Shown here: positions 33,839 to 45,486 of the stretch, one piece after another | How the letters are laid out: every line of letters begins with the position of its first letter | Numbering within the stretch: position 1 is the first letter of the stretch | Origin: Pogona vitticeps | Lineage: Eukaryota > Chordata > Lepidosauria > Squamata > Agamidae | Assembly (NCBI RefSeq): GCF_051106095.1 | Contig: NC_135786.1 | Location: forward strand, 28,423,001 to 28,487,000 | Reading direction: 5' to 3' | Length of the DNA: 64,000 bases | Notes under the pieces: generated by a model | Seen by the model: the letters and a program-made list of their open reading frames with translations, nothing else | Database searches by the model: none | Told to the model about the DNA's origin: nothing | Program-made: the position numbers and the translations under genes

Positions 33839-33985
33839 TAAGACCCATTGGAAATGGGAGGGGAAAAACAACAACCCCAAGACCCATCAGAAATGGGGGG
33901 AAAAGCAACCAAAATCCCCAAGACCCACTGGAAATGGGGGAAACCAAAAACCAAACAAAGCCCCCAAGATCCATCATAGAATAGA
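33839..33985 (+). repeat. Second tandem array, irregular 39-46-bp units
   Basis: Four units beginning AAGAYCCAY (about 33840, 33879, 33920 and 33966) each continue with GGAAATGGG or a variant. They seem related to the preceding 'aaacccatcggaaatg' word, hinting that both arrays expanded from one precursor. Confidence 0.8.
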
Positions 33986-34285
33986 TATATAACCCCCCCC
34001 CAGCCCAAAACCATGCTGCAAAAACACAACAGTTTTTAAAAAGCAGAAAACAGCACCTTGCAGCCTCTTCCGATCGCACACTCTTTATCTGCTGGAGTGA
34101 AAGTGCTACAAAGAAGCAGACTCGTTCCCACCTACAGTTAGAAATTTGAATTTCCCGCTTCCCCCCCCCTGCCTTTTTCTGTTTGTAACTGGAAGCTCCG
34201 GCCGCAAATCGCAGCAAAATTTTGCAGTTGGAGCTGGTCATAACTCGCTCGTTAAGTAGGGACATTTGTAAGTCGAGGCACCACT

Positions 34286-34789
34286 ATGCTGGTGTTCATT
34301 CAGACTTCAAAATTAACAGTGAAGGTTTCCCCCTTCCCCTGCTCCATAAAATGAGTGACTGATTTTAAGTCACCTTTCTCCACTGGATGGGGATGGTAGC
34401 CCTCAGAACAATTTATATCTCATATATATATATACTAGATTATATGGATAGCACAGTGCTAAAAGTAAAGCCATCTCTCAAGAGATAAAATACATCAAAT
34501 TATCCCATCATAGGCTCACATTATTCCGCAAAGTTGCTTTTGTTTTGTGATTGATCAACACATTACACATAGGCTTCACTCTCAAGTCTGATTACTCAGC
34601 ATGGTGTTCTGAAGGAAGTAAATGTGCAAATGGAAAATATAATAGCAAGAAATAAATACTTCTCTTAACATGTGATTTGATTGTTTGACCAGGGCTCTGA
34701 ATCCACACACTGACTATTATGTTCATTTTTCAGGCAAACTATTAAAAGTACCAAACACAAAATTATTTTAAGGATAGACATCAATGCAG
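34286..34789. other. Unique sequence with a short TA tract
   Basis: TA tract near 34.42 kb; nothing else recognised. Confidence 0.45.
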
Positions 34790-35085
34790 TGCAAAACCAG
34801 GATTATAGTTCTATCAAGAAGACAATAATGACTACAGAAGAATTCTGTAACATTAATGTTGACTGCAAAGAAGTTGGAATTGTTGAAGATTTTGTATATC
34901 CTGGCTCAGTTATCAATCAAAATGGAGACTTCAGCTAAGAAATCAGAAGAATATTGATATTTGGAGGGGCAGCCAAGAAGAAATTAAAACAGATCCTTAA
35001 GTGAAAGGATGTGTTACTGGAAACCAAGGCTATGATGATCCACATTGTAATATTTCTTACTATGTAAGGAAGCTGAACAAATATG
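34790..35085 (+). mobile_element. Older RTE LINE, part of C-terminal half (left piece)
   Basis: The plus strand encodes GIVEDFVYPGSVINQNGDFS, then an EIRRILIFGGAAKKKLKQIL-like stretch, then MIHIVIFLTM. These match, in order, the region after the reverse transcriptase in RTE/BovB-type LINEs (compare VTDFTFLGSMITADGD ... PTKVRIVKAVLFPVVMYGSE in the BovB copy at 44.2 kb). Internal stops are present. The match breaks at about 35085. Confidence 0.65.
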
Positions 35086-36125
<1,040 letters not shown>

Positions 36126-36400
36126 ATGCACTTAAAATGTCATGTTGGGAAGTTTTTTATGGATCCAATGGATGACCACAAAGATAAATAAATGAATTCC
36201 AGATCAGATCAAGCTGGAACTCTCATTAGGAGCTAGAATGGGTAAAGTGAAGTGGTTGTACTTTGGATATATCATGACAAGACAAGACTCACTTAAAAAG
36301 ACAATAATGCTGGGAAAAGTGGGTGTGGAAGGAAGAGGACAAGATTTAATGTGGGATAGAGCGATTCAATAAAAGAAGTGATGACCTTTATTTTGCAAGG
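36126..36400 (+). mobile_element. Older RTE LINE, C-terminal half (right piece)
   Basis: Encodes KMSCWEVFYGSNG-like residues (family form: WCWRR.L..PWT), then a DQIKLELSL-like stretch, then WLYFGYIMTRQDSLKKTIML and GKVGVEGRGQD. This continues the left piece ending at 35085. It is mutated and frame-shifted. Confidence 0.65.
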
Positions 36401-37387
36401 TTTGTTAATGATAAGAATTTTGGAGGATATTCATAATTTATGGGATTCATAAATATTAATATTTTCATATTGCTTTTCTAAATCAGGTTCTCCCTTTTCT
36501 CTGAAACCGCACACTAGTAGCTCAAGGCAGGATTGGCTGCATTAGTTTAGAACACATTCGTTTTGAACATGTTTGTTTAGAACACATTTGGATACAAATT
36601 TCTCTCTCTTCACGTCTGTATATAGAATCTTATCCCTTGACCTGAATCCAACTGATGATGCTCATAAATGTAGAATGATAAACTGATACATGTGCAATCG
36701 GTTGGTGATAAAACTAAGGGATAACTGGGTACACAATAAGGATAGAATAGGAAGGATTTAGATATATAGTATAGGATATAAAGCTGATTAGAGTCTACAT
36801 GTACATCCTTACTATTGCTATATCATTTTTTGTGGATTTTAACGTATGTGTGTATGTTTATGGTTTTAATGGGCAGTGGCTATAATAAACTTTTCTGGAC
36901 TGGACACATGTGCAAATCCTGTTGATTGAATTGGTCTAGTTCTAGTTTGGATTAGCAACTGGATTTAGGCCTATATATTCTAGCAGGGAACACTTTCTGA
37001 AATCTCACCCTCAAGAGTCACTGTCTGTCATAATATCAACATTTGTTATGTGCAGTGACACAAAATCAGCCAAGTTTTCATACAGCTCCACATCCTTAGG
37101 TGTGCTGGCTCTTAACATTAACATTTGTTTTCAACAAATCATTGTGACTGAATAGAAAGACACTGTAACTGAATTGTGTACAGCTAGAAAGAAAGCATTA
37201 CATTTAACATGTGCACACTGGTACATGATCAGTAATTGACAAGGTTACACTGCATCCTGTTCAATCTCTCCCATGTGCACTCTGCTACCTTCTTACCTTT
37301 CTTCTAGAATGCTCTGCCACATGCTAGCACAAGACCTTCTTTAGCTGAGCAGCTTGTGCCCTGCATGACAGTGGTCAAAATTCTTCA
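36401..37387. other. Unique sequence, nothing firmly recognised
   Basis: Around 36.60-36.90 kb an AT-rich stretch ends 'ggctataataaacttttctggactgg', which could be the 3' UTR of a retroposon; no coding part is visible. Confidence 0.35.
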
Positions 37388-37578
37388 AGCACAAGAGTAG
37401 GCCCATTAAATCAATGGGGATTTAGTGAGTCAACTCTTGCATAAGTTCTATTGATTAAAATGTGCCTTCTATAATGGCAACTCACTTCAGCATTGTCAGA
37501 CACAATTAGAGTGGGCCAAATTTACAGACATGTTGACTCACCCAGTCCTTTTCATTTCGATGGGCCTACTCTCGTGTT
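37388..37578. mobile_element. MITE with ~45-bp terminal inverted repeats
   Basis: 'agagtaggcccattaaatcaatggggatttagtgagtcaac' at the left is matched, inverted, by 'gttgactcacccagtccttttcatttcgatgggcctactct' at the right. The centre is short and there is no coding region. No clear target duplication is seen. A more decayed relative lies at 45.19-45.28 kb. Confidence 0.65.
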
Positions 37579-39470
37579 GTTTACTATGCTATGCAACAGG
37601 ACTTTGGCCAGTAACTATGCCATGAACACATCCATATGTGTTGAGATTTATTTATTTCCTTCCTTAAGAAATTGGGAATTAAGAAAATGAGTCACACCTT
37701 TTGAATAACCAGTGCACAGGAGTGCAACTTCAGCAATTAACACCATGCATTGACTTCTCTTTTTGTTTTTAATAATTTGGCTTAATAAGTTCACCACACT
37801 GCTGAATTATTCTCTTCTTCTTCTTCTTCTTCTTCTTCTTCTTCTTCTTCTTCTTGGCTAAGAAAAGGATCCTGAACTAATCAAGGAGAGATCTATGTGT
37901 TTTTCACAAAAAGATGGAGTGTGCAATCCAGGTTGTCATGTTGCAAGCCTCTCTAGACCCATGAGGATATTAGTACTGAGACCTCTCAATATCCTTATAG
38001 CAAATACCTGAAAGGGCTAGAAGAGCAAGGCAGCAAAAGGTCTTGTCAGAGTGACACAATTCAAGGTAGCCTTTCAGATTTATTTGCTGTCTCCAGAAAA
38101 GGTTATCAGGTTGATGTCCCAGAGTTATAAATTGCTGTCAAAACTGGTTGTCTCCCAGTATCCTTCATTCTGGGCTTGATCTGAGGCATAGAACTCTTGT
38201 TTCGTTGAATCTAAGATTCCACAGGAGTACAGCAAGAAACCTACCTGTCTGAATTGTAACATTTTAGAAGAGATTAGGCAATCATGTGTAATTGCCATTC
38301 AAAATTATCTGGCCCAAATCCTCTCATGAAGCTATGCAATCACTCCAAGTTATGAAATCACTAAATACATTTTGAGCTGTAGAATGAAACATTCAACTCA
38401 ATGTGCAATTAATAATGTCTATGGAGATTACTTAACTCTAATTCACCGCCAGAAATTATGTTGTTTCTGCTACTCCAGAGTAACTAGATAAGAGGATTTG
38501 GGCCTGTTTTTAAAATCTCTCTGGATTCAAATGTGATGCTCTGAGGCCATTGTTGATTACTTACCAGCTAATGTTGGTAGAAAAACAATTTCACACAGAC
38601 CACAGTTGTAATTGCCTTCCACATCTTCATGGGTTGCAATTGGCTTCTACATCTCGGTGACAGTTAATGAAGGATATGGGGAGCCAGAATGAAATTTGGA
38701 GAGGTTAGTGATCTGCTTGAGGAAAAAAAATGTTCTGCGCAGCTATACAAACTTTGAGCAATCATAGCCAAATGCAAGCTGGGTTGTCACCATAGTATTT
38801 TGCTTGCCACAGGATCTTTCTCATGAAACCAGATATATATCTGTTTTCAAGTAACACTGTAGTGTCTGCATGACCACATCAGCTCCTGTTGCTAAAGGAT
38901 ACAGGTTTTCCAAAGTCTTGGTAAACAAAAACTGAGCTATGATTTGAACATGTTGTGATCCTCACACCTAACAGGATTGAGTCCAGCTCCATGCCCAAAG
39001 GCTCAAAAAAGCCAGGGTAGTCCGTAGTCCTCTGTGCTCTGCTTCTGATGCACTTTAATTTCTTCCTTTCCCTGTTTAAATGTATGTAAAAATATCTGTA
39101 TAACCCCTTGAAGTGCTGTCAGCGAGGCCACCTGGTTGAGAAAAAAGCCCTAGCTAGCTGGTAGTTACGCTAAATACATTAAACTTCTCAATTTCTTAGT
39201 GGTATTCATCTTTTTTTAAAAAAAAAATATTAAAACACACAACACTCGATGTATTTTTTTTAAAAAAACAGGAGTTTTATACTTCTGAATACAATTTTTC
39301 AGTCTTGCTCTACCGCCCATTACACAGCATCTGAAAAACACAGCAGGAACACAAGCTGATTCAAAGTGTTTCATCATATCACCACCACCTCATTCATTAA
39401 ATAGGTTTTTAAAAAGCAAATTGTAACTACCCATTAGTACAGAAGAGCTCATTAAGATTGTAATCCTATA
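37579..39470. other. Unique sequence with a (TTC)n array
   Basis: (TTC)n at about 37811-37855. Otherwise no supported gene or repeat; homopolymer A/T runs near 39.2 kb. Confidence 0.45.
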
Positions 39471-39870
39471 CTAATTTACTTGGTTCGTTCGTTTAGTCAT
39501 TTAGTCATGTCCGACTCTTCGTGACCCCATGGACCAGAGCACGTCAGGCCCTCCTATCTTCCACTGCCTCCCGGAGTTGGGTCAGATTCATGTTGGTTGC
39601 TTTGGTGACACTATCCAACCATCTCATCCTCTGTCGTCCCCTTCTCCTCTTGCCTTCACACTTTCCCAACATTAAGGTCTTTTCCAGGGAGTCCTCTCAG
39701 TTCATCAGTTCTTCGGCGGTCAGCTTTCTTTATGGTCCAGCTCTCACTTCCATACATCACTACCGGAAAAACCATAGCTTTGACTATGCGGACCTTTGTT
39801 GGCAAGGTGATGTCTCTGCTTTTTAAGATGCTGTCTAGGTTTGTCATCGCTTTCCTCCTAATTTACTTGG
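39471..39870 (-). mobile_element. BovB LINE, 5'-truncated, with 13-bp target duplication
   Basis: The insert spans 39484-39857 and is flanked on both sides by CTAATTTACTTGG (39471-39483 and 39858-39870). The minus strand reads MTNLDSILKSRDITLPTKVR, IVKAMVFPVVMYGSESWTIK and KADRRRTDELRGLPGKDL, a BovB C-terminal segment. Compared with the copy at 43.8 kb, about 130 bp between the 'ctttcccaacatt...gggagtcctct' part and 'agttcatcagttcttcggcggtcagc' are missing. The 3' tail, on the left, is an 'acgaa' type repeat. The exact duplication points to a comparatively young insertion. Confidence 0.9.
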
Positions 39871-41640
39871 CAGTAAGTAATTGAGCACTGACCTCAACAG
39901 GATTGCTTGTAATCTTCTGAATTGGCCCAGAATCCTGCTAACAAAATAGGATGGAAAGTTATAAATTTTTGTCATGTGGAACCAAGGAATGGTGATTCAC
40001 TTGACATCTATCTCCATTTTAGTAATTTCCCTGATCCATTTGGGTAGGACAAGCTGCCTTAACTTTTCATATGCTAAGTTGATCACAAGATCTGATTTTT
40101 AAAAAAAAACATTTTAGTAAACTTCCAACATAGAAAAAAAAGCTCTAGTTAGAATATTGGATGAAACATATCAGTCTAGGGATCGGCATTATGTTAGTAG
40201 CTCAACACTGAGCCACTAACATTATGCAAAATTATTTGAAGGCATAACATTTCCAGATCTGAAAATGTTCACACAATGTACAACAGCATTCCATCAATGT
40301 TCTAGTTAAAGTAATTAATAAAAGATTTCAGGTGGGATAAAATGTATTCCATGCTGTGTGTTTTTTAGATTTCCTATGTGTTAGAACAAAGCTCACACCA
40401 AATATTTTAGCCTTAAATGTACCATGATGCTTCTGTTTCTGTTGTCACAGAAACAAACTAATGCAGCTGTCCTTGGAAATATTGCATTCGTTGATTCAGC
40501 TTTGTGAAGTGCCAAAAATAATACTAATTTACTAATGTGAAATTGTTAGACCCTTCCAATTTTGGTAAGATTTTTTTCTTTATATATACAAGAAAGTATA
40601 TTTTATTTACTGTCTTCTAATCAAAGAAAAGATCTTCAAGGCATAACAGACTTCAAATCATGACAAGTAGCTATTGCTTACAGATGAGTTAGAATTCTGT
40701 TCGTTTTAGTAAAAACGTACCAAAATTTGCTTATTTCTACATAGAAAATAAATGAATTTAAGATTGCAATATTATAATGTGGGAAAATGTGAAACTGGCA
40801 TCTTCTATTCCAGAAATAAACTTCGAATACTAAACTATGAAAATATTGGAATTAAATCCCTGCATATTTGAAGTTCAACCATGTTTGCTGCAGATGTTGC
40901 TGAATTAGAATAAACATTGCTTTTTTCCCCCTGACACATTCCCTATTTTTAGCAGCTACATAGCAAGCTGGTACAGCAAAGTTCTCTCCATGCTGGAGTT
41001 AACCGTTCCTATAGATTTTGCTTGGTGTGAATTCCATTCAGTTGCAAATTTGCAAATTTCTCCAGAAATGAGTTAGAAAGAATTTTAGATTTTTAAAAAG
41101 CTGAAAATGTTTAGAAAGCAGAAGTGGTAGATTCACCTATCTCTGCTTAACTAGGGTAGGTGTTACATGAGCCAGAAGTGGAAGCGAGGAGTTTCAATGC
41201 CAGGATGACCAAACCCCTTGCATGTTAAGAGGTAAAAATCAAGACCACAGTGTCTCTGAGCATGTAGCAATTGTCTGCCTACTTTTCAGCAAGCACAGGC
41301 CACCCCTACCATCTAGGAGAAAGGAGTAATGCTTCCAGAGGAGACTGTGAAATTTCCAGGCAAGCTTTAATCCAAGCCACTCTCTCATTCAGAAATAAAT
41401 CACCACTTGTGACAAACATGCATTAAGCAATTTACACCCAGGAATTTTTTTTCCTTATGTGCAAATGCTGTGCTTAAGACATCCTTGTTGTTTTCCAACC
41501 TTCCACATTAGTGACTGCGGAATATTATCGTGAGTGAGCCCTAACATAGTTCAGAAACAAACAATGAGCCAAGATGTCCCTAAAGTACATTCTTATTATG
41601 TTTTGTTCTCCGTGTCTTGTACCCAAGCCTAGAGATCACA
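39871..41640. other. Unique AT-rich sequence, nothing recognised
   Basis: No gene, RNA or repeat boundary could be supported. Confidence 0.45.
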
Positions 41641-41699
41641 ACGACACACAGAGAGTTTCTGAGCTTCTTTGCACCCATGTCCAGCATCCCTTCTTTGTC

Positions 41700-42195
41700 C
41701 CCAAAGAACAGAGAAAATGCCCGGGATGTGACCCGCTCAATGAAGGTGGCTTCCCCCAAAGCACTCCGTCTGACCTCAGCATAATGAACAGAATTAATAT
41801 GGCAAAGCCACTAACACGGCACCACTTCCCAGCAGCACAGCCACAGACTCTAATTGATTAGTCCATAAAAACCTGTGCACTAAATTGAAAGGAGCTGCAC
41901 TAATTCTCTTTTATGTTAAATTTCTGTCTCTCTCGTTTATCGAATTCTTCGTCCAATGCCCCTTTTCGCAGCCTATTGTGGGCTTGCTGTGGGCCTGTTT
42001 TCCTCTTGGCCAGATTAAGTACCTAATCAAAATCTTGTCTCCCTTAATGGCATAAAATTGAAAGATAGATATTGCACTTTACACAGCTGATTAAACACTG
42101 GAATGTGGCTAAATGCTTTACAGGGCTTGTTACATTAACTAACTCTGTCATCTGCCAGCTATCTTATAATTGCATATGCTCATGTTGCTCCTGGT
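41700..42195. promoter_or_regulatory. Candidate conserved non-coding element (best in window)
   Basis: A non-repetitive block of about 500 bp. It contains CTAATTGATTAG (41850-41861), a near-palindromic pair of homeodomain cores, followed by CATAAAAAC, CTAATTCTC, GATTAAGTAC, CTAATCAAAATC and GATTAAACAC, with several retained CpGs (cgtttatcgaattcttcg). Dense TAAT/ATTA cores in an otherwise balanced, repeat-free block are typical of developmental enhancers. Conservation cannot be shown from one sequence, and no target gene is visible. Confidence 0.4.
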
Positions 42196-42574
42196 GAAGC
42201 CAAGGTAAGGATTTTTTTCCCTCCATTACCTTTTTTTCAATCTCTTCCTTTCTCCAAGATGGCTGGGGAGTGAGGTGTCAGGGAACATCTATGATCTCCC
42301 CTATCACATGTGCTGGAGGAAAATGCCTCCCAAATATCATTTTTAAAACTGCAGGGGGCTCTCAGATTTAATTTAACTCTTACCCAAGCTTAACAATATT
42401 TTATAAGTACCTAAATGACTGGAAAGGGCTCAAGTATTTTGTTGCCCAAGACAGAGCAGCAAATGCCCCACCTCATCCATCAAGATGTATCGTATCTCAT
42501 AGTAAATCAACCATGAGGGAAAGGATTTTTGGGTTTTCTGCACGATAAGTATGACAATTCTCCATTCTAGGAGA
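42196..42574. other. Unique sequence, nothing recognised
   Basis: No supported feature between the candidate regulatory block and the RTE fragment. Confidence 0.45.
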
Positions 42575-42925
42575 ACTACCTACTTTAAACGTACCTTACC
42601 TGGGACTGCAAGAAAGATGATCAAGTGGGTCCTAGAGCAAATCAAGCCTGAATTATCTCTGGAAGCAAAAGTAATGAAACTGAGGCTCTCCTACTTTGGA
42701 CACATCATGAGAAGGCAGGATTTTCTGGAGAAGACAATAATGATGGGAAGGGCAGGAAAAGAGGAAGACCAAAATGAGCTGGATTTACTCCCTAAAGGAA
42801 GCCACAGGCTTGAGTTTACAAGCACCGAGCAGTTGAGGACAGGACATTTTGGAAGTTGCTTGTTCATAGTGTCATTGTAAGTTAGAGGCAACTTGATGGC
42901 ATTTAGAAATAACAATAGCAACCAA
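42575..42925 (+). mobile_element. Older RTE LINE, 3' end
   Basis: Encodes a KMIKWVLEQIKPELSLEAKV stretch and then MKLRLSYFGHIMRRQDFLEK and TIMMGRAGKEED, the conserved C-terminal segment of RTE LINEs. It ends EQLRTGHFGSCLFIVSL and a stop, then a short tail 'gttagaggcaacttgatggcatttagaaataacaatag'. It is 5' truncated and better preserved than the copies at 21.3 and 34.8 kb. Confidence 0.75.
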
Positions 42926-43756
42926 TTACCTGTCCTTTGACAACAAACCCAATTTGTTGCCTAGGTTGCATTGTGCATTCTGTCTAATAGTAGGGATGGC
43001 TCTGTAAATGGGTCATCTACTGTCTTATACCCAAGCCTAGAAAAGTTGTCCTGGAAAAGGACAGCTTCTAACTGTTCCCAAGCTTCTGCAACAGAGATAG
43101 GAGAGGGAGTAATGCGACTGCAATCCAGAATTGTAGTCTGGATTGTATATTTGGCATCTTCTAGTGATACAATAGAATCAGAGGGTGACACTTCAGATTG
43201 AAGTGGGGAACCATATTTTTAATAGTCACCATTCTGCTTGTCTGTCTGTCTTCCCTGCAGTGACTTGGATTGATCTAGCAGGGAGCAGACTGTACTTCAA
43301 ACTTTCACCCTAATTTTAGGTTGTATTTCAGGGTTTTGATTTTTACTTGCAGATAATTTCATGGGGAGTCATTCAACTTCAAGATTCCACCTTTTCCTTC
43401 TACAAGGCCATTAATGCTCCTGATAAAGCATTAAATGAAGAAACTGTCATGGTCCATTTCTCCCATCTTTCTGTTCTCTAGTTCCTTTTCTCTGCCTTCA
43501 CCATCAGCTCTATTGCATTATAACCTGGTTCACATGGTATGCACACACTCCAGCCATTTAAGGAACATAAGAAAGAGGCCATAGAGCCATGTAGGTTAGT
43601 GCCTCCAACCACACACAGCAGCACATGCCTGTGAATGGCACTGTGACATATCCCTATACCACACCCTCTGCATATTGAGCCAGTATGTGAAAAGGCTCTA
43701 TGTGTATACATCAGTATATTCGTGGTGAGCATGCATGGAGTCTTCCACGTAAGGTT
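42926..43756. other. Unique sequence, nothing recognised
   Basis: Two opposed frames of 76 codons near 42.97-43.20 kb overlap completely and have no recognisable content. Confidence 0.45.
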
Positions 43757-44888
43757 TTGTTGTTGTTGTTGTTGTTTAGTTGTTAAGTCATGTCTGACTC
43801 TTCGTGACCACATGGACCAGAGCATGCCAGGACCTCCTGTCTTCCACTGCCTCCTGGAGTTGGGTCAAATTCATGTTGGTAGCTTGGATGACACTGTCCA
43901 ACCATCTCATCCTCTGTCGTCCCCTTCTCCTCTTGCCTTCACACTTTCCTAACATGAGAGTCTTTTCCAGGGAGTCTTCTCTTCTCATCAGATGGCCAAA
44001 GTATTGGAGCCTCAGCTTCAGGATCTGTCCTCCCAGTGAGCATTCAGGGTTGATTTCCTTCAGAACGGATAGGTTTGATCTCCTTGCAGTCCAGGGGACT
44101 CAAGAGTCTCCTCCAGCACCACAATTCAAAAGCATCAATTCTTCAGTAGTCAGCCTTCTTTATGGTCCAGCTCTCACTTCCATACATCACTACTGGAAAA
44201 AGCACGGCTTTGACGATGCGGACCTTTGTGGGCAAGGTGATGTCTCTGCTTTTTAAGATGCTGTCTAGGTTTCTCATGACTTTCCTCCCAAGAAGCAGGA
44301 GTCTTTTGATTTCGTGGCTGCTGTCACCATCTGCAGTGATCATGGAGCCCAAGAAAGTAAAATCTGTCACTGCCTCCATATCTTCCCCTTCTATTTCCTA
44401 GGAGGTGATGGGACCAGTGGCCATGATCTTAGTTTTTTTGATGTTGAGCTTCAGACCACTTTTTTGCACTCTCTTCTTCCACCCTCATTAACAGGTTCCT
44501 CCTCACTTTCTGCCATCAGAGTGGTATCATCTGCATATCCAAGGTTGTTGATATTTCTTCCGGCAATCTTAATTCTGGCTTGGGTTTCTTCTAGCCCTGC
44601 CTTTCGCATGATTTATTCTGCATATAAATTAAATAAACCAGGGGACAATATACAACCATGTCATACTCCTTTCCCAATTTTGAACCAATCAGTTGTTCCA
44701 TATCCAGTTCTAACTGTTGCTTCCTGTCCCACATATAGGTTTCTCAGGAGATAGATAAGGTGGTCAGGCACTCCCATTTCTTTAAGAACTTGCCATAGTT
44801 TGTTGTGGTCAACACAGTTAAAGGCTTTTGTGTAGTCAATGAAGCAGAAGTTGATGTTTTTTCTGGAACTCTCTTTCTCCATAATCAT
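43757..44888 (-). mobile_element. BovB LINE, 5'-truncated, about 1.1 kb
   Basis: The minus strand carries, in order, reverse-transcriptase sequence (INFCFIDYTKAFNCVDHNKL, then WQVLKEMGVPDHLIYLLRNL), the post-RT region (EAVTDFTFLGSMITADGDSS; ITLPTKVRIVKAVLFPVVMY), and the C-terminus (MRREDSLEKTLMLGKCEGKR; RRGRQRMRWLDSV). It lies in pieces because of frameshifts and stops, including loss of the YADD-containing frame. The 3' tail is a GTT array (read on plus) at 43757-43776. BovB is an RTE-clade LINE abundant in squamates and known for horizontal transfer into ruminants and others. Confidence 0.92.
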
Positions 44889-45454
44889 ATCTGAATTCTA
44901 ACAACATACTACATAACTCATGCTAAGTTTATAAAAAGAGTTCTCATGGTGTTGCCTTGAGACTCCACTGGCTCGGAAACCTGTTGTCGACTCCTTTGTA
45001 TTTTCACTAAGGCGATTAGCCTTCCTTTGTTCTGTGATCACCCACAGATGGGAATATTTTCCATTTTGATAAAGTATTTCCTCCCACTTTTTTTTTTCTT
45101 GTATAAACTGTGGAAAGAAACCAGTTTACTAAGTCATACTTTGAATGATCTTTCATTAATAAAATCCAGGTCTGAGTTGCAACTAGAGCAGGCCCATTGA
45201 ATCAGAAGGAATTTGATGAGTCATTTTCTCTGGAAACTCCATTGATCCAATAGACCTATTAATTGCAACTTACTACTAAATTTCAGTCAGTGAATAATTC
45301 TGCTAAACAAAAAGCAGTCCTGTTTACAAGTGCACCATTTCGTTTAGAAGTATTGGTAGTGGTAGTGGTGGTAGTAGTATTTAAAAATAGAAGACACATT
45401 CTTTTATTGGTATTATATAATAGATAGAAATTTTAATCAAAAACCTAAGTATCA

Positions 45455-45486
<32 letters not shown>

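Larger units (their letters stand above)
33290..34285. mobile_element. Tigger-like (Tc1/mariner) element, about 1 kb
   Basis: The left end CAGTGGTGCCTCGACTTACA is repeated in inverted form at the right end (about 34265-34285), with some 20 identical bases inside the terminal position. A TA lies just left of the element (33288-33289); the right TA is not intact. There is no transposase: the interior is a 31-bp minisatellite plus a second tandem array. Poly-G/poly-C runs and short mirrored motifs occur near both ends. A long minus-strand frame (33339-34265) spans the element but arises from the repeats. Confidence 0.8.

Noticed and set aside
33519-33985. Regularly spaced repeats suggestive of a CRISPR array
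   Set aside because: Units are directly tandem with no unique spacers, and the context is a vertebrate transposon.
33339-34265. 308-codon open frame on the minus strand and 111-177-codon frames on plus
   Set aside because: They read through the 31-bp and ~40-bp tandem arrays inside a Tigger-like element; the same peptide appears in all three plus frames, as expected from a unit length not divisible by three.
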